From positions 239,036-303,035 of the forward strand of contig NZ_JAKGCU010000003.1 in NCBI RefSeq assembly GCF_021556435.1: a DNA stretch of 64,000 nucleotides. The letters run 5' to 3'. Every line of letters begins with the position of its first letter. Within the stretch, counting starts at the first letter, position 1. Below the pieces are notes generated by a model that did no database searches, had not been told where the DNA came from, and saw nothing but the letters and a program-made list of their open reading frames with translations. Positions 1 through 9,910 of this stretch are shown here, in pieces. The stretch is from Gordonia tangerina (GTDB lineage Bacteria > Actinomycetota > Actinomycetes > Mycobacteriales > Mycobacteriaceae). The translations under genes and the position numbers were made by a program.

Positions 1-1
1 C

Positions 2-283
2 CTGCGGTTCGAGGTGACCGAGAACGCCAGTGACGGTGTCGACGGTGAACGCTTCTGCTACGTACCCGGACTAGGGCTGTGGCGCGGTTCGACGAGCGCC
101 AACGGCGACGTCGTGATCGGCGAGATGCAACTGCGTGCGCTCATCGAGCGTCAACCCGACAGTGTCGGACTCGCGGGCGAACTCGAGGCGGCGTTGGGCA
201 CTGCGTGGGATGACGCGCTGGAGGCCTATCGCATGGGTGGCGCCGGCGCCGAGGTGACCTGGTTGCAGCAGCGGGTGGGGTAG
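2..283 (+). CDS. DUF3145 family protein, C-terminal part
   Basis: The reading frame is open from the left edge and ends at a TAG, so only about the last 93 residues are present. The pattern LRFEVTE, a conserved LGLW(R/S)G, SANGDVVIGEM and a terminal GAEVTWL matches what I recall of DUF3145, an actinobacterial family of unknown function with about 160-170 residues. No catalytic motif or membrane segment is visible. The neighbour, accD6, is convergent, and a large palindrome lies between them. The internal GTG at 14 is unlikely to be the start, because conserved residues continue upstream of it. Confidence 0.75.
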   Translation: MRFEVTENASDGVDGERFCYVPGLGLWRGSTSANGDVVIGEMQLRALIERQPDSVGLAGELEAALGTAWDDALEAYRMGGAGAEVTWLQQRVG

Positions 284-307
284 GCACACCTCTGCTATCG
301 AGTAGGT

Positions 308-386
308 GACGAGCGGCAGCGAGGAGCCGTATCGAGATCTCCAGCTGGACAGGTGATCTCGATACGCGTTCTCGCTGTCGCTCGCC
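308..386. repeat. Composite nested palindrome between convergent genes
   Basis: Outer arms at 310-323 (CGAGCGGCAGCGAG) and 371-384 (CTCGCTGTCGCTCG) pair at 13 of 14 positions. Inner arms at 329-339 (GTATCGAGATC) and 355-365 (GATCTCGATAC) pair perfectly. Both sides have the same 5-base gap between outer and inner arms, and the central loop is 15 bases. It sits between the 3' ends of two convergent genes, so it may act as a bidirectional terminator. The regular architecture also resembles dispersed REP-like elements. I saw no second copy in this window. Confidence 0.7.
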
Positions 387-445
387 CGCTAATCGATCGT
401 CGGTGGGGCGCTCCGGGGGTTCCTCAGGGATCGGGTTGGGCCGGG

Positions 446-1897
446 TCAGAGCGGGATGTTCTTGTGCCGGCCGCGACGTGCGGGTGCGGCGGCGAGTGCC
501 TCGGCGATGCGGCTACGGGTGGTGGCCGGGTCGATGACATCATCGACCACACCGATCGACTGGGCGCGACCGACACCACCGGCGATGGCCTCGTGTTCGG
601 CAGCGAGACGCTCGTGCAGCGCCTCACGCTCGTCGTCGGGCGCTGCGGCGAGGGCCTTCTTGTGCAGGATGCCGACGGCGGCTTTGGCGCCCATGACGGC
701 GACTTCAGAGCCCGGCCAGGCGAACACGGCAGTCGCGCCGAGCGCGCGGGAATTCATCGCGATGTAGGCGCCACCGTAGATCTTTCGGGTCACCAGGGTG
801 ACCCGAGGGACGGTGCATTCGGCGAACGCGTGCAGCAGTTTGGCGCCGCGGCGCACCACGCCGTTCCATTCCTGTCCGACGCCGGGCAGATAACCGGGGA
901 CGTCGGTGATGACCACCAGCGGAACGCCGAATGCATCGCACAGGCGCACGAACCGCGATGCCTTCTCCGCGCTCTCGGAATTCAGGCAACCGCCCATCCG
1001 CAGCGGATTGTTGGCGATCACACCGACGCTGCGGCCGGACAGTCGGCCGAACCCGACCACGATATTCGGTGCCCACTTGGCCTGCAGCTCTTCGAAACTG
1101 GAGATCTCGGTCTCGCCGTCGCCGGCGAGTTGTGTGTCGAGCAGATCCCGGAGGACCGGATGCACGTCGTATGCGCGCCGATTGGACTCGGGGAGAAGGG
1201 CTTTGAGATCAGTGTCGCCGGCGCGTGCCTGTTCGAGATCGAACTGGCCCTGCCGGCCGAAGGTGGATACGAGTCGGCGGGCCCGCCAGTATGCGTCGGG
1301 CTCGGAATCGGCCGTGATGTGGCTGACCCCGGATTTCTTACCGTGCGTCAGCGGCCCGCCGAGGGACTCCATGTCCACCGATTCGCCGGTGACACTCTTG
1401 ACCACGTCGGGACCGGTGACGAACACCCGGCCCTCCGGGGCCATGATGACCACGTCGGTCAGCGCCGGACCATATGCAGCGCCACCGGCCGCGAAGCCGA
1501 CGACCACCGAGATCTGTGGGATGTATCCCGACGCGCGAACCATCGCCTCGAAGACACCGCCCACGGCGTGCAGGGCCTCGACGCCTTCGGCCAATCGGGC
1601 ACCGCCGGAATGCCAGATCCCCACGACGGGGGCCTGTTCGGCGATGGCGGTGTCGATCGCGTTGACGATGTGGGCACATCCCACCACACCCATGGCACCG
1701 CCCATCACGGTGCCATCGGTGCAATAGGAGACGGTGCGAATGCCGTCGACCGTGCCGATGGCTGCCTGCACACCTGATTTGTCGCGGGTGTGCAGCAGCG
1801 ACATCGAGCCTTCGTCGAAGAAGTTGGTCAACCGCAACAGCGGATCACGGGGATCGGCTGTCTCCTCATGGCCGACGATGGGGGCCACTGTGGTCAT
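446..1897 (-). CDS. accD6: Acyl-CoA carboxylase beta subunit AccD6
   Basis: This 483-residue carboxyltransferase subunit transfers CO2 from biotin to acetyl- or propionyl-CoA, giving malonyl-CoA for fatty acid and mycolate synthesis. Visible signatures are the acyl-CoA binding stretch GIWHSGGARLAEG, GRVFVTGPDVVKSVTGE and the second oxyanion-hole region with GGAYIAMNSR. The ATG at 1897 follows an AGGAG ribosome site. It is the last gene of fabD-acpM-kasA-accD6 and begins 25 bases after the kasA stop. The position directly downstream of a KAS gene supports the AccD6 assignment over other AccD paralogues. It needs a biotinylated alpha subunit encoded elsewhere. Confidence 0.93.
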   Translation of the reverse strand: MTTVAPIVGHEETADPRDPLLRLTNFFDEGSMSLLHTRDKSGVQAAIGTVDGIRTVSYCTDGTVMGGAMGVVGCAHIVNAIDTAIAEQAPVVGIWHSGGARLAEGVEALHAVGGVFEAMVRASGYIPQISVVVGFAAGGAAYGPALTDVVIMAPEGRVFVTGPDVVKSVTGESVDMESLGGPLTHGKKSGVSHITADSEPDAYWRARRLVSTFGRQGQFDLEQARAGDTDLKALLPESNRRAYDVHPVLRDLLDTQLAGDGETEISSFEELQAKWAPNIVVGFGRLSGRSVGVIANNPLRMGGCLNSESAEKASRFVRLCDAFGVPLVVITDVPGYLPGVGQEWNGVVRRGAKLLHAFAECTVPRVTLVTRKIYGGAYIAMNSRALGATAVFAWPGSEVAVMGAKAAVGILHKKALAAAPDDEREALHERLAAEHEAIAGGVGRAQSIGVVDDVIDPATTRSRIAEALAAAPARRGRHKNIPL

Positions 1898-1922
1898 CGC
1901 AGTCTCCTGTGGTGTCGGGAGG

Positions 1923-3194
1923 TCAGTAGCGACCGAAGGCGAGGGCGACGTTGTGCCCGCCGAATCCGAATGAGTTGTTCAACGCGTAGTCGATCTGCCC
2001 GTGACGGGCCTCACCGGCGACGACGTCGATGTCACATTCGGGATCCTGGTTCTCCAGGTTGAGCGTCGGCGGGATCACGCCTTCCTCGACACTCTTGATG
2101 GTGATCACGGACTCCAGCGCCCCGACTGCGCCGATGGAGTGTCCGAGAGCCGATTTCGGTGCGTACACCGCGGCCTGCTGCCCGATGGCGGCCTTGATGC
2201 CGGCAGCCTCGGCGGTGTCGCCGATCGGCGTGGACGTCGCGTGCGCGTTGATGTGGGTGATGTCGGTCTTGGTGAGACCGGCGGTCTGGATTGCCCGGGT
2301 CATCGCGCGTGCGTTGCCTTGGCCGCTGGGATCCGGAGCCACCAGATGGAACCCATCGGAGGTGATCCCGGCACCGAGCAGGCGCGCGTGAATGTGTGCG
2401 CCGCGAGCCTTGGCGTGCTCCTCGCGCTCGAGGATCAACATGGCGGCGCCCTCACCGAACACGAAGCCGTCGCGGTCCTTGTCGAACGGACGTGACGCAC
2501 CCGCCGGATCGTCGTTGCGTGTGCTCATCGCCCGCATCATCGAGAACGCAGCGATCGGAATCGCGTCGATGTGACCTTCCACGCCACCGGTGACCACCAT
2601 GTCGGCGTCGCCCATGACGATGTGCCGCCACGCGTGCGCGATGGCCTCGGCACCCGACGAGCAGGCTGACACCGGGGTGATCACACCGGCCCGTGCACCG
2701 ACGTTGAGGCCGGTAACGGCCGCCGGGCCGTTGGGCATGGCCATCGAGACGGCCAACGGGGATACCTTGCGGTAGTTGCCGGAGGACTCGATCGCCTTCA
2801 CCGCGTCGACCATCGCGTCACCGCCACCCTGACCGGTGCCGAGTACGACCGCGAGACGGTCGGGGTCGACCTCTGGCTCGCCGGCCTGAGCCCACAAGCG
2901 CTTGCTCATGACGTGGGCGATGCGCTCGACGTAGGCCATCCGGCGTGCTTCGACCCGGGTGACCTCATCAGCGGGATCTGCCAGCAGGCGTCCACCGACG
3001 CGGCACGGCAGTTCGCCGTACTTGGTGACGAAGTCGTCGGTGAGTTCGCGGATACCGGTCTTGCCGTCGAGCAGGCCTTGCCAGGTGGAGTCGAGGTCGA
3101 CGCCGAGCGAGGTGGTGGCCACCATGGAGGTGACCACCACACTCGGGAAGTTCCCGCCCAGCGTGGAGTATTCGCGGAGGGACGGAGAACTCAT
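1923..3194 (-). CDS. kasA: Beta-ketoacyl-ACP synthase KasA
   Basis: This FAS-II condensing enzyme extends acyl-AcpM with malonyl-AcpM during meromycolate synthesis. The 423-residue protein starts [11 protein letters not shown]. The catalytic Cys-His-His triad is visible as C178 in VSACSSG, H318 in [11 protein letters not shown] and H352 in [10 protein letters not shown]. The reading frame continues upstream, but the conserved start coincides with the acpM stop in an ATGA overlap, so translation is probably coupled. M. tuberculosis has kasA and kasB in tandem here. This locus has a single KAS gene between acpM and accD6. Confidence 0.95.
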   Translation of the reverse strand: MSSPSLREYSTLGGNFPSVVVTSMVATTSLGVDLDSTWQGLLDGKTGIRELTDDFVTKYGELPCRVGGRLLADPADEVTRVEARRMAYVERIAHVMSKRLWAQAGEPEVDPDRLAVVLGTGQGGGDAMVDAVKAIESSGNYRKVSPLAVSMAMPNGPAAVTGLNVGARAGVITPVSACSSGAEAIAHAWRHIVMGDADMVVTGGVEGHIDAIPIAAFSMMRAMSTRNDDPAGASRPFDKDRDGFVFGEGAAMLILEREEHAKARGAHIHARLLGAGITSDGFHLVAPDPSGQGNARAMTRAIQTAGLTKTDITHINAHATSTPIGDTAEAAGIKAAIGQQAAVYAPKSALGHSIGAVGALESVITIKSVEEGVIPPTLNLENQDPECDIDVVAGEARHGQIDYALNNSFGFGGHNVALAFGRY

Positions 3195-3496
3195 CAGTTC
3201 TGGTCTGCCTCGACCTGGGCCTGGATGGCGGCAGCAGCCTCGGGGTTCTCGGCCTCGAGCTTCTGAATGTAGGCCACGGCGTCGCCGACGGTGCGCAGAC
3301 CGGCGAGGTCCTCGTCGGGGATCTTGACGCCGTACTTGTCCTCGGTCTGCACCGCGATCTCGACCATCGACAGCGAGTCGATGTCCAGGTCGTCGACGAA
3401 GGACTTCTCCATGGTCACCTCGGACGGCTCGATGCCGGTGACTTCCTCGATGATCTCGGCGATGCCGGCAATGAGTTGTTCCTGAGTGGCGGCCAC
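3194..3496 (-). CDS. acpM: Meromycolate-extension acyl carrier protein AcpM
   Basis: This small acidic carrier protein holds the growing chain on a phosphopantetheine arm. With the GTG start at 3496 it has 100 residues. The attachment serine is S41 in [12 protein letters not shown]. The C-terminal tail after the four-helix domain ([20 protein letters not shown]) is typical of AcpM rather than ordinary bacterial ACP. I chose GTG 3496 because [16 protein letters not shown] aligns with the mycobacterial N-terminus and an AGGGAG site precedes it; an upstream in-frame start would add unrelated residues. It lies between fabD and kasA. Confidence 0.93.
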   Translation of the reverse strand: MAATQEQLIAGIAEIIEEVTGIEPSEVTMEKSFVDDLDIDSLSMVEIAVQTEDKYGVKIPDEDLAGLRTVGDAVAYIQKLEAENPEAAAAIQAQVEADQN

Positions 3497-3664
3497 TGTG
3501 TGGCTCCCTTCTGTGTCGAACTTCTGGGTTGACCATCTGGGTCGACCCATGGGGTGACTGATCGGTGCTGATGCAGCTCCGGAGCACGCGCGGGCGCCTG
3601 CCCATGCGTGCTTGGACTACCGGGGGTCCGGTTATCCGGGGGTCACGGCGTCACGCCGCGACCG

Positions 3665-4573
3665 CTATCCAAGTTCGGTGATGGTGTCGAGGCCGTCGGG
3701 GTCCTTGAGCGCCGACGTCGGCGTTCCCTTCAGCTCTCGCTTGGCAATGCCCGCCAACGTGCCAGCCGGCGGCAGCTCGACGATGGCAGTGGTGGACTGC
3801 TCGCGCATGAAGGCCGAGCACAGGTCCCAGCGCACCGGCTTGGTCACCTGGGCGACCAGCTTGGTCAGCGCGTCCGCGCCGTCGGTGACCGGGCGGCCGT
3901 CGGAGTTGGACAGCAGGGTCCGCACCGGATCGGCAGGTGTGATGCTCGCCGCCGCCTCGGCGACGGCGTCCTGGGCCGGCGCCATGAATCGGGTGTGGAA
4001 AGCGCCGGCGACCGCGAGTTTGCGGATGCGCGCCTTGGCCGGCGGGGCGGCGATGAGTTCGTCGATCGCCTCGACCTTGCCCGCGGCGACGATCTGTCCG
4101 GCAGCGTTGCGGTTGGCCGGGATCAGATCGAGCTCGTCGAGGCGCGCGAGCACCTCGGCTTCGTCGCCGCCGAGGACCGCCGCCATGGTGGTGGGCTCCA
4201 TCGCGCAGGCCTTCGCCATCTCCGCGCCGCGGATCGCCGCCAACGTGACCGCCTCGTCGGCGCTGATCACACCGGTGATCGCGGCAGCAGCGAGTTCACC
4301 GACCGAGTGGCCGCCGACGATGGCGTCGGCGGGCAGATCGGTGCGTTTGCGGTACTCGTCGAAGGCGAGCAACGCGGTGGCGACCACGAGCGGTTGCGTC
4401 ACCGCGGTGTCGGTGATCTCCTCCGCGGTCGCGGTGGTTCCGAGCCGCTCGAGATCGAGTCCCGTCAGCTTCGACCACGTGGCGAGTTGGTCACGCGCAC
4501 CCGCGAGTTCCAACCACGTGGTCAGCATCCCTGGTGTCTGAGAGCCCTGGCCGGGCGCAAGCATCGTGAGCAC
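3665..4573 (-). CDS. fabD: Malonyl-CoA:ACP transacylase FabD
   Basis: This enzyme loads malonate from CoA onto AcpM. The 302-residue protein has the N-terminal LAPGQGSQTPGM motif, the nucleophile S90 in GHSVGELAAAA and the catalytic H193 in AFHTRFMAP. The GTG at 4573 gives the same length as the M. tuberculosis protein. A longer frame reaching 4657 would run into the regulatory inverted repeat upstream and is unlikely to be translated. It is the first gene of the operon. A 168-base gap to acpM may hold an internal promoter. Confidence 0.92.
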   Translation of the reverse strand: MLTMLAPGQGSQTPGMLTTWLELAGARDQLATWSKLTGLDLERLGTTATAEEITDTAVTQPLVVATALLAFDEYRKRTDLPADAIVGGHSVGELAAAAITGVISADEAVTLAAIRGAEMAKACAMEPTTMAAVLGGDEAEVLARLDELDLIPANRNAAGQIVAAGKVEAIDELIAAPPAKARIRKLAVAGAFHTRFMAPAQDAVAEAAASITPADPVRTLLSNSDGRPVTDGADALTKLVAQVTKPVRWDLCSAFMREQSTTAIVELPPAGTLAGIAKRELKGTPTSALKDPDGLDTITELG

Positions 4574-4620
4574 GTGACCAGAGAACACCGTCGGAGCCCA
4601 TTTTGCGGGTGTTGAGGCCC

Positions 4621-4664
4621 ATGAACCTTGTGGCTTTGATTTGTAGGGTTCCCACAAAGTTCAT
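4621..4664 (-). promoter_or_regulatory. Inverted repeat upstream of fabD, candidate operator or leader hairpin
   Basis: Arms at 4621-4633 and 4652-4664 (minus-strand reading ATGAACTTTGTGG and CCACAAGGTTCAT) pair over 13 bases around an 18-base loop. The only non-Watson-Crick pair would be a G-U in minus-strand RNA. The repeat ends 48 bases before the fabD start, in the 195-base gap between the PucR-type regulator gene and fabD. It could be the binding site of that regulator, or a 5' leader hairpin. The inverted repeat is seen directly; the role is inference. Confidence 0.55.
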
Positions 4665-4768
4665 CGAAGGGGTACCTGGTTCGTCATCACTCCGAGATGC
4701 GTTATGAAACCGTGTCCTGATGACCTTGATCTGCGAAAACGCGAAAACCGGACTGTGGCTGATGTGAC

Positions 4769-6043
4769 CTATGTGGCGTGAGAGGGTGATTCGTTTTGCA
4801 AGTGTGTCAATCGACCCACAGTGCCCGCGATCCTCAGTACATACGCGTCGCGGGGGTTTGTCGGATCGCGACCTGTGATTTCCGCAATTTTCTTCAGTCT
4901 GTAACGAACGGTATTTGGATGGATATACAGAAGGCGGGCGCAACTCTCGACCGATCCGCCGGAGTCGAGATACGCCTCCAGAGTCGCGTTCAACGTGCTT
5001 CCGCCTTTGGCCAACGGCTGTACCAACTGGTCGTTCAGCGCGGACATCGCCGTGGTGTCTCCGTTCAGGGCGCGCTCGGGCAGTAGTTCGAGGCTGTGCA
5101 CGGGCCGAGGCGCATTGGGCCACCCCACCACGGCCGTGATCCCCGACATCGCCTCATCGGCGCTGGTGTGTGCACTGCCCAGGTTGGGCATGGTGGGGCC
5201 GATCACCACCGGGCCCTCGGCGAAGTGGGTGAGCAGCGCCGTCACGAACCGCTCGGTCGGCCGGATGCTGCCGCTGACGATGGCCACCAGGAACTTGCCC
5301 TGCACCACCGACAGCGCCGATCGGTCGAACTGTTTGGCCGTGTTGTGGATGGCCAACGGCACCGACACGTTCTGCTCCGGTGGGGGTATGCCGACGATGA
5401 CGGTCGCCGGTGCGTCGGAGTCCCAGTTGAGGGCGGCGGCCCGCGAGAGCAACTGCGGTCCCGTGTCACCACGCACCACTGCGTCCACCACCAAGGCCTC
5501 CAGCCGGGAATCCCAGGCGCCGCGCGACTCGGCCGCCGAGGCGTAGATGGAGGCGGCGGCAAAGCCGATCTCACGGCCGTAGCGCAGCACCGATTCGGTC
5601 AGCGCACGTAGCTGCGCGTCGTTGCGGGCCAGCAGGGGCAGCCACTTCTCGAAGAATTCCATGGCCACGCGGACCATCTCGACGGTTTGCAGCAGGGTGA
5701 TGCGCCGGGCCAGATCCTGTGGGACCACCTGGAAGGCCTGCACGGTGAACTTGACGTTGCCCTCGGGGTCCTGAATCCACTCGACAAAGTTGACCACCGC
5801 GGTCTGCACCACCAACTGCACGCTGGCCCGCTGGGCGGCATCGAGGTCACCGAAGTAGGGCAGCTGGTCCTGCATGGAATGCACGGCCTCGGTGGCCAGG
5901 CGACCGCTGTACTGTTTCACGCGCCGCAAGAGCGTGTCGGGAAGCGCATCGTGCACCGTCGCCGGTGCCGGGACGTGCGCCCCCCGTTCGCCGAATACGT
6001 CGGCCGGCGGTGGCTCAGGGTTCAGCGGAGCGTCGGTCACCAC
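4769..6043 (-). CDS. PucR/CdaR-type transcriptional regulator of the fatty acid locus
   Basis: This is a regulator of about 424 residues with an all-helical N-terminal half, a middle region rich in V, A and G, and a C-terminal helix-turn-helix. The C-terminal part shows AYLDSGGSVESCARLLYIHP followed by NTVRYRLKKI, the PucR-type HTH. Homologues occupy the same place before fabD in many actinomycetes. The Streptomyces counterpart, called FasR, activates the fab operon, so a similar role is likely here. GTG codons at 6043 and 6040 are both possible starts. The gene sits between aceE and fabD on the same strand, with 68 bases after aceE. Confidence 0.82.
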   Translation of the reverse strand: MVTDAPLNPEPPPADVFGERGAHVPAPATVHDALPDTLLRRVKQYSGRLATEAVHSMQDQLPYFGDLDAAQRASVQLVVQTAVVNFVEWIQDPEGNVKFTVQAFQVVPQDLARRITLLQTVEMVRVAMEFFEKWLPLLARNDAQLRALTESVLRYGREIGFAAASIYASAAESRGAWDSRLEALVVDAVVRGDTGPQLLSRAAALNWDSDAPATVIVGIPPPEQNVSVPLAIHNTAKQFDRSALSVVQGKFLVAIVSGSIRPTERFVTALLTHFAEGPVVIGPTMPNLGSAHTSADEAMSGITAVVGWPNAPRPVHSLELLPERALNGDTTAMSALNDQLVQPLAKGGSTLNATLEAYLDSGGSVESCARLLYIHPNTVRYRLKKIAEITGRDPTNPRDAYVLRIAGTVGRLTHLQNESPSHAT

Positions 6044-6111
6044 TTCAATCTATGCCCTCGGCCACGCACCGATCCGCAGACGGTGAGTGGCCGAGGACAT
6101 CGATGGGCTGA

Positions 6112-8928
6112 TCAGGCGACCCCGGGGTCGCTCGTCTGCTCGGGTGCGGCTGCCACATCGGTGATCTGGTAGCGATCGGCAGCTTCCTGGGCGACAGTGA
6201 ACGGGATGTTGTTGTCGCGTGCCAGGCCGACCAACACCCCGACCACGATCGACTCCGCGTCGACGTTGAAGAACCGGCGTGCGGCCGGACGTGTGTCGGA
6301 GAAGCCGAACCCATCGGTTCCCAGGGTGAGATAGGTGCCCGGCACGTAGGCGCGGATCTGTTCCTGCACCGCGCGCATGAAATCGCTGACCGCGATCGTC
6401 GGGCCGACCGTCTGACCGAGCACCTCGGTCAGATACGGCTGTGGGTGCGCCGTGTTCGGTTCGCGGACACCGAGCCGGTCGGCCTCGACGCCGTCACGGG
6501 CCAGTTCGCTCCACGAGGTCACCGAATAGACGTTGGCGCCCACATCCCACTCGTCGGCGAGGATCTCGGCCGCGCGCAAGGCATCCGGCATGGTGACCCC
6601 GGACACCAGGATATTGGCGTAGAACTTCTTGCCGTCGGGCGCCGGCTGGAACCGATAGATGCCCTTCAGCAGCCCGGCGACGTCGAGGTTTTCCGGCTGG
6701 GCCGGCTGCGAGATCGGCTCGTTGTAGACCGTCAGGTAGTAGTAGATGTTCTCTGGGTTCTCGCCGTACATACGCTGGAGGCCGTCGGCGACGATGTGGC
6801 CGAGCTCGAACGCGAAGGCCGGATCGTAGGAGACGACCGCTGGGTTGGTTGCGGCCAACAGCGGGGAATGACCGTCGGCGTGCTGCAGACCCTCACCGGT
6901 CAGCGTGGTGCGACCTGCCGTCGCGCCGATGACGAACCCGCGGGTCATCTGGTCACCTGCGGCCCAGAAGCTGTCGCCGGTGCGCTGGAAGCCGAACATC
7001 GAATAGAAGATGTAGAGCGGGATCATCGGTTCGTCGTGGGTGGAGTACGACGTGCCGACCGCGGTGAACGAGGCCGCCGACCCCGCCTCGTTGATGCCCT
7101 CGTGCAGGATCTGGCCGTCGGTGGCCTCTTTGTAGGCGAGCATCAGCTCCGCATCCACCGAGGTGTACAGCTGTCCGTTGCGGTTGTAGATCTTGAGTGT
7201 CGGGAACCACGAATCCATGCCGAAGGTACGTGCCTCGTCCGGAATGATCGGCACGATGCGGTCGCCGATCTCCTTGTCGCGCAGCAGGTCCTTGAAGATG
7301 CGGACCAGCGCCATGGTGGTGGCCACCTGTTGTTTGCCCGAGCCCTTGCCTGCGGTTTTGAGTGCCCGGCTCACGTCGGGTTTCAGGGCCTTTGACTTTG
7401 TCCGGCGGGCCGGCAACGAGCCGCCGAGCTGCTTGCGGCGGTCCAGCATGTACTGGATCTCCGGTGCATCCATCCCGGGGTGGTAGTAGGGCGGCAGATA
7501 GGGGTCCTTTTCCAGCTGCTCGTCGCTGATCGGGATTCGGGTGGAGTCGCGGAAGGCCTTCAGATCATCGAGGGTCAGCTTCTTCATCTGGTGCGTCGCG
7601 TTGCGCCCCTCGAAGTGCTTGCCCAGTGTGTAGCCCTTGATCGTATGGGCGAGGATCACCGTCGGCTGGCCCTTGTGGGCCATCGCCGAGGCGTAGGCGG
7701 CGTGGATCTTGCGGTAGTCGTGACCGCCCCGCTTGAGATTCCAGATGTCGGCATCGGAAAGCTCCTTGACCAGCTCCTTGGTGCGGGGATCCCGGTTGAA
7801 GAAGTGTTCGCGGACGAAGGCGCCGTCGTTGGCCTTGTAGGTCTGGAAGTCACCGTCGGGAGTGGTGTTCATCAGGTTGACCAGGGCGCCGTCGCGGTCG
7901 GCGTGGAACAGCGAGTCCCATTCGCGGCCCCACACCACCTTGATGACGTTCCAGCCGGCGCCGCGGAAGAACGATTCGAGCTCCTGGATGATCTTGCCGT
8001 TGCCACGGACCGGACCGTCGAGCCGCTGCAGGTTGCAGTTGATCACGAAGGTGAGGTTGTCGAGGCCCTCGGTCGCGGCGAAGCTGGCGAAGCCGCGGGA
8101 CTCGGGCTCATCCATCTCCCCGTCGCCGAGGAACGCCCACACGTGCTGATCGGAGGTGTCCTTGATGCCCCGGTCGTGCAGGTAGTGATTGAAGCGCGCC
8201 TGATAGATGGCGTTCATCGGTCCGATGCCCATCGACACCGTCGGGAACTGCCAGAACTCCGGCATCAATCGTGGGTGCGGATACGAGGGCAGACCGCCAC
8301 CCTCACCGGCGTGGCTGTGCTCCTGGCGGAACCCGTCCATCCGGTGTTCGTCGATGCGCCCCTCGAGGTATGCGCGAGCGTAGATGCCGGGGGAGGCGTG
8401 GCCCTGGATGAAGATCTGGTCGCCGCCGCCCGAATGATCGAGTCCGCGGAAGAAGTGGTTGAAGCCGACTTCGTAGAGGGCCGCCGACGACGCGTACGTG
8501 GAGATGTGACCGCCGACGCCGACACCGGGACGTTGGGCCCGATGCACCATGATCGCCGCGTTCCAGCGCAGCATGGCGCGGAACCGGCGCTCGACGTCCT
8601 CGTCCCCGGGGAACCAGGGTTCGCTCTCGGTCGGGATCGTGTTGACGTAGTCGGTCGAGGTCAGTGACGGGATGGACACGCGCTTCTCGCCTGCGCGTTC
8701 GAGCAGTCGCAGCATCAGGTACCGGGCGCGCCCGGGCCCGGCGTGATCGAGCATGTCGTCGAAGGACTCGAGCCATTCGGCGGTCTCGTCTGGGTCGATG
8801 TCGGGCAGGTACGAGGCGACCCCTTCACGGATCACCCGGACACGGTTACGACCATCGCCGTTGGCGCCCTCGGCCGGCTTCTGCGAGCCCGACTCCTTGG
8901 TCGTCGTGTGTTCTGCCTGTTCGGTCAC
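6112..8928 (-). CDS. aceE: Pyruvate dehydrogenase E1 component, homodimeric type
   Basis: AceE decarboxylates pyruvate with thiamine diphosphate and passes the acetyl group to the lipoyl domains of E2. The 938-residue length fits the single-chain E1 family. The ThDP/Mg signature [12 protein letters not shown] is visible, as are [16 protein letters not shown] near the N-terminus, [11 protein letters not shown] and [12 protein letters not shown] near the C-terminus. The GTG at 8928 follows a GAGGGAG site; the open frame upstream looks non-coding. The N-terminus before the conserved domain is rich in polar residues. The matching E2 gene lies in this window at 50.5-52.3 kb. The 217 bases up to the divergent lipoprotein gene should carry both promoters. 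Confidence 0.95.
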   Translation of the reverse strand: MTEQAEHTTTKESGSQKPAEGANGDGRNRVRVIREGVASYLPDIDPDETAEWLESFDDMLDHAGPGRARYLMLRLLERAGEKRVSIPSLTSTDYVNTIPTESEPWFPGDEDVERRFRAMLRWNAAIMVHRAQRPGVGVGGHISTYASSAALYEVGFNHFFRGLDHSGGGDQIFIQGHASPGIYARAYLEGRIDEHRMDGFRQEHSHAGEGGGLPSYPHPRLMPEFWQFPTVSMGIGPMNAIYQARFNHYLHDRGIKDTSDQHVWAFLGDGEMDEPESRGFASFAATEGLDNLTFVINCNLQRLDGPVRGNGKIIQELESFFRGAGWNVIKVVWGREWDSLFHADRDGALVNLMNTTPDGDFQTYKANDGAFVREHFFNRDPRTKELVKELSDADIWNLKRGGHDYRKIHAAYASAMAHKGQPTVILAHTIKGYTLGKHFEGRNATHQMKKLTLDDLKAFRDSTRIPISDEQLEKDPYLPPYYHPGMDAPEIQYMLDRRKQLGGSLPARRTKSKALKPDVSRALKTAGKGSGKQQVATTMALVRIFKDLLRDKEIGDRIVPIIPDEARTFGMDSWFPTLKIYNRNGQLYTSVDAELMLAYKEATDGQILHEGINEAGSAASFTAVGTSYSTHDEPMIPLYIFYSMFGFQRTGDSFWAAGDQMTRGFVIGATAGRTTLTGEGLQHADGHSPLLAATNPAVVSYDPAFAFELGHIVADGLQRMYGENPENIYYYLTVYNEPISQPAQPENLDVAGLLKGIYRFQPAPDGKKFYANILVSGVTMPDALRAAEILADEWDVGANVYSVTSWSELARDGVEADRLGVREPNTAHPQPYLTEVLGQTVGPTIAVSDFMRAVQEQIRAYVPGTYLTLGTDGFGFSDTRPAARRFFNVDAESIVVGVLVGLARDNNIPFTVAQEAADRYQITDVAAAPEQTSDPGVA

Positions 8929-9145
8929 TGTGATGCCTACTCCCTCGGTCGGCCGAACACGGTGGTGTCCGGCGTGCGATGACACGGGGCCGCTCCCATG
9001 ATGTCGGGACCACGGCGTCCCCCTCTTATCGTGCCGCATGTCACTACGGTTGGCACCGGGTGGGCGAGGTTGTCGCCGGATGGCTGCCACCCGCTGCGAC
9101 CTGCGGTAGCGTTTCGGTGTTTGTTACTGATGAGTCAGGAGAGCG

Positions 9146-9802
9146 ATGCGGGGCGACGGTGATCATGGGGTCACGCGCACGACGATGAGTCGGGTGCGTA
9201 GGTCGTCGATCGCGGTCGGGATCGTCGTCGCCGCGGGCTTCGGGACCGCGGGTTGCGCGACACCGATCGACGGCTCGGGTTCCGCCGCGCCCGGCCAGGT
9301 GGCCGCCTACCAGGCCGAATTGTCGGCCTCGGTGGCGTCGTCGATTCGGCAGGACGGCGTGGACCTGTGTCGGGAAGCCATGTCGTCGATGGTGGTGATG
9401 GTGCGCGGCTACAACGCGTTCGTCCAACGTCTCAGCGAGGTGCACAGCTACGACCGGGTGGGTGACCTCGACGACCGGGCGCGCGCCAGTCTGATCGCGG
9501 GTTCGGACGTGATCCGTGGGCATCTCTCGTCTGTCACACCCGAGGACGTGGCCGATCCGACCGCGCAGTTCCTCGACTCCACCGGACGACTCGGTGACGC
9601 CATCGCCAAGCGGCGGTTGACCGGCCTCAACCCGATCGCGGCGGAGTGGACGAAAGACAAGAACCTCGTGTTGGACAGGTGCGCGCAGTACCTACCGCTG
9701 CCGCCGACCTCCGACGCGTCGCCGGCTCCGGCGCCCGGGTCGGGTGCGCCGCAGACGGTTGCGCCCCCTTCGACGGCGCCATCGGCCCCGGCGACGCCAT
9801 GA
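9146..9802 (+). CDS. Putative secreted protein or lipoprotein, Rv2240c-like position
   Basis: The 218-residue product has a basic N-region, a hydrophobic stretch (SIAVGIVVAAGFGTAGC) and then a polar, mostly helical body ending in a Pro/Ala/Ser-rich tail. GTAGC could be a lipobox, although Thr at -3 is not typical, so ordinary secretion is also possible. The start at 9146 has an AGGAGA site five bases upstream; an internal ATG at 9185 would give a more usual signal peptide. It is divergent from aceE, like Rv2240c in M. tuberculosis. The function is unknown. Confidence 0.6.
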   Translation: MRGDGDHGVTRTTMSRVRRSSIAVGIVVAAGFGTAGCATPIDGSGSAAPGQVAAYQAELSASVASSIRQDGVDLCREAMSSMVVMVRGYNAFVQRLSEVHSYDRVGDLDDRARASLIAGSDVIRGHLSSVTPEDVADPTAQFLDSTGRLGDAIAKRRLTGLNPIAAEWTKDKNLVLDRCAQYLPLPPTSDASPAPAPGSGAPQTVAPPSTAPSAPATP

Positions 9803-9910
9803 CGGGTGACGACCTGGTGTCCGCATACCCCTGTTCGGGTTGCACCCCGAGCATTTAGGCTGTTCTCTAAGCTGACAGTCGAATACGCATTGGCAGGGAG
9901 GTCACACGCG

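Noticed and set aside
353..1777. Long plus-strand open frame opposite accD6
   Set aside because: It mirrors a well-supported carboxyltransferase gene; high GC gives such antisense frames, and its protein has no domain-like pattern.
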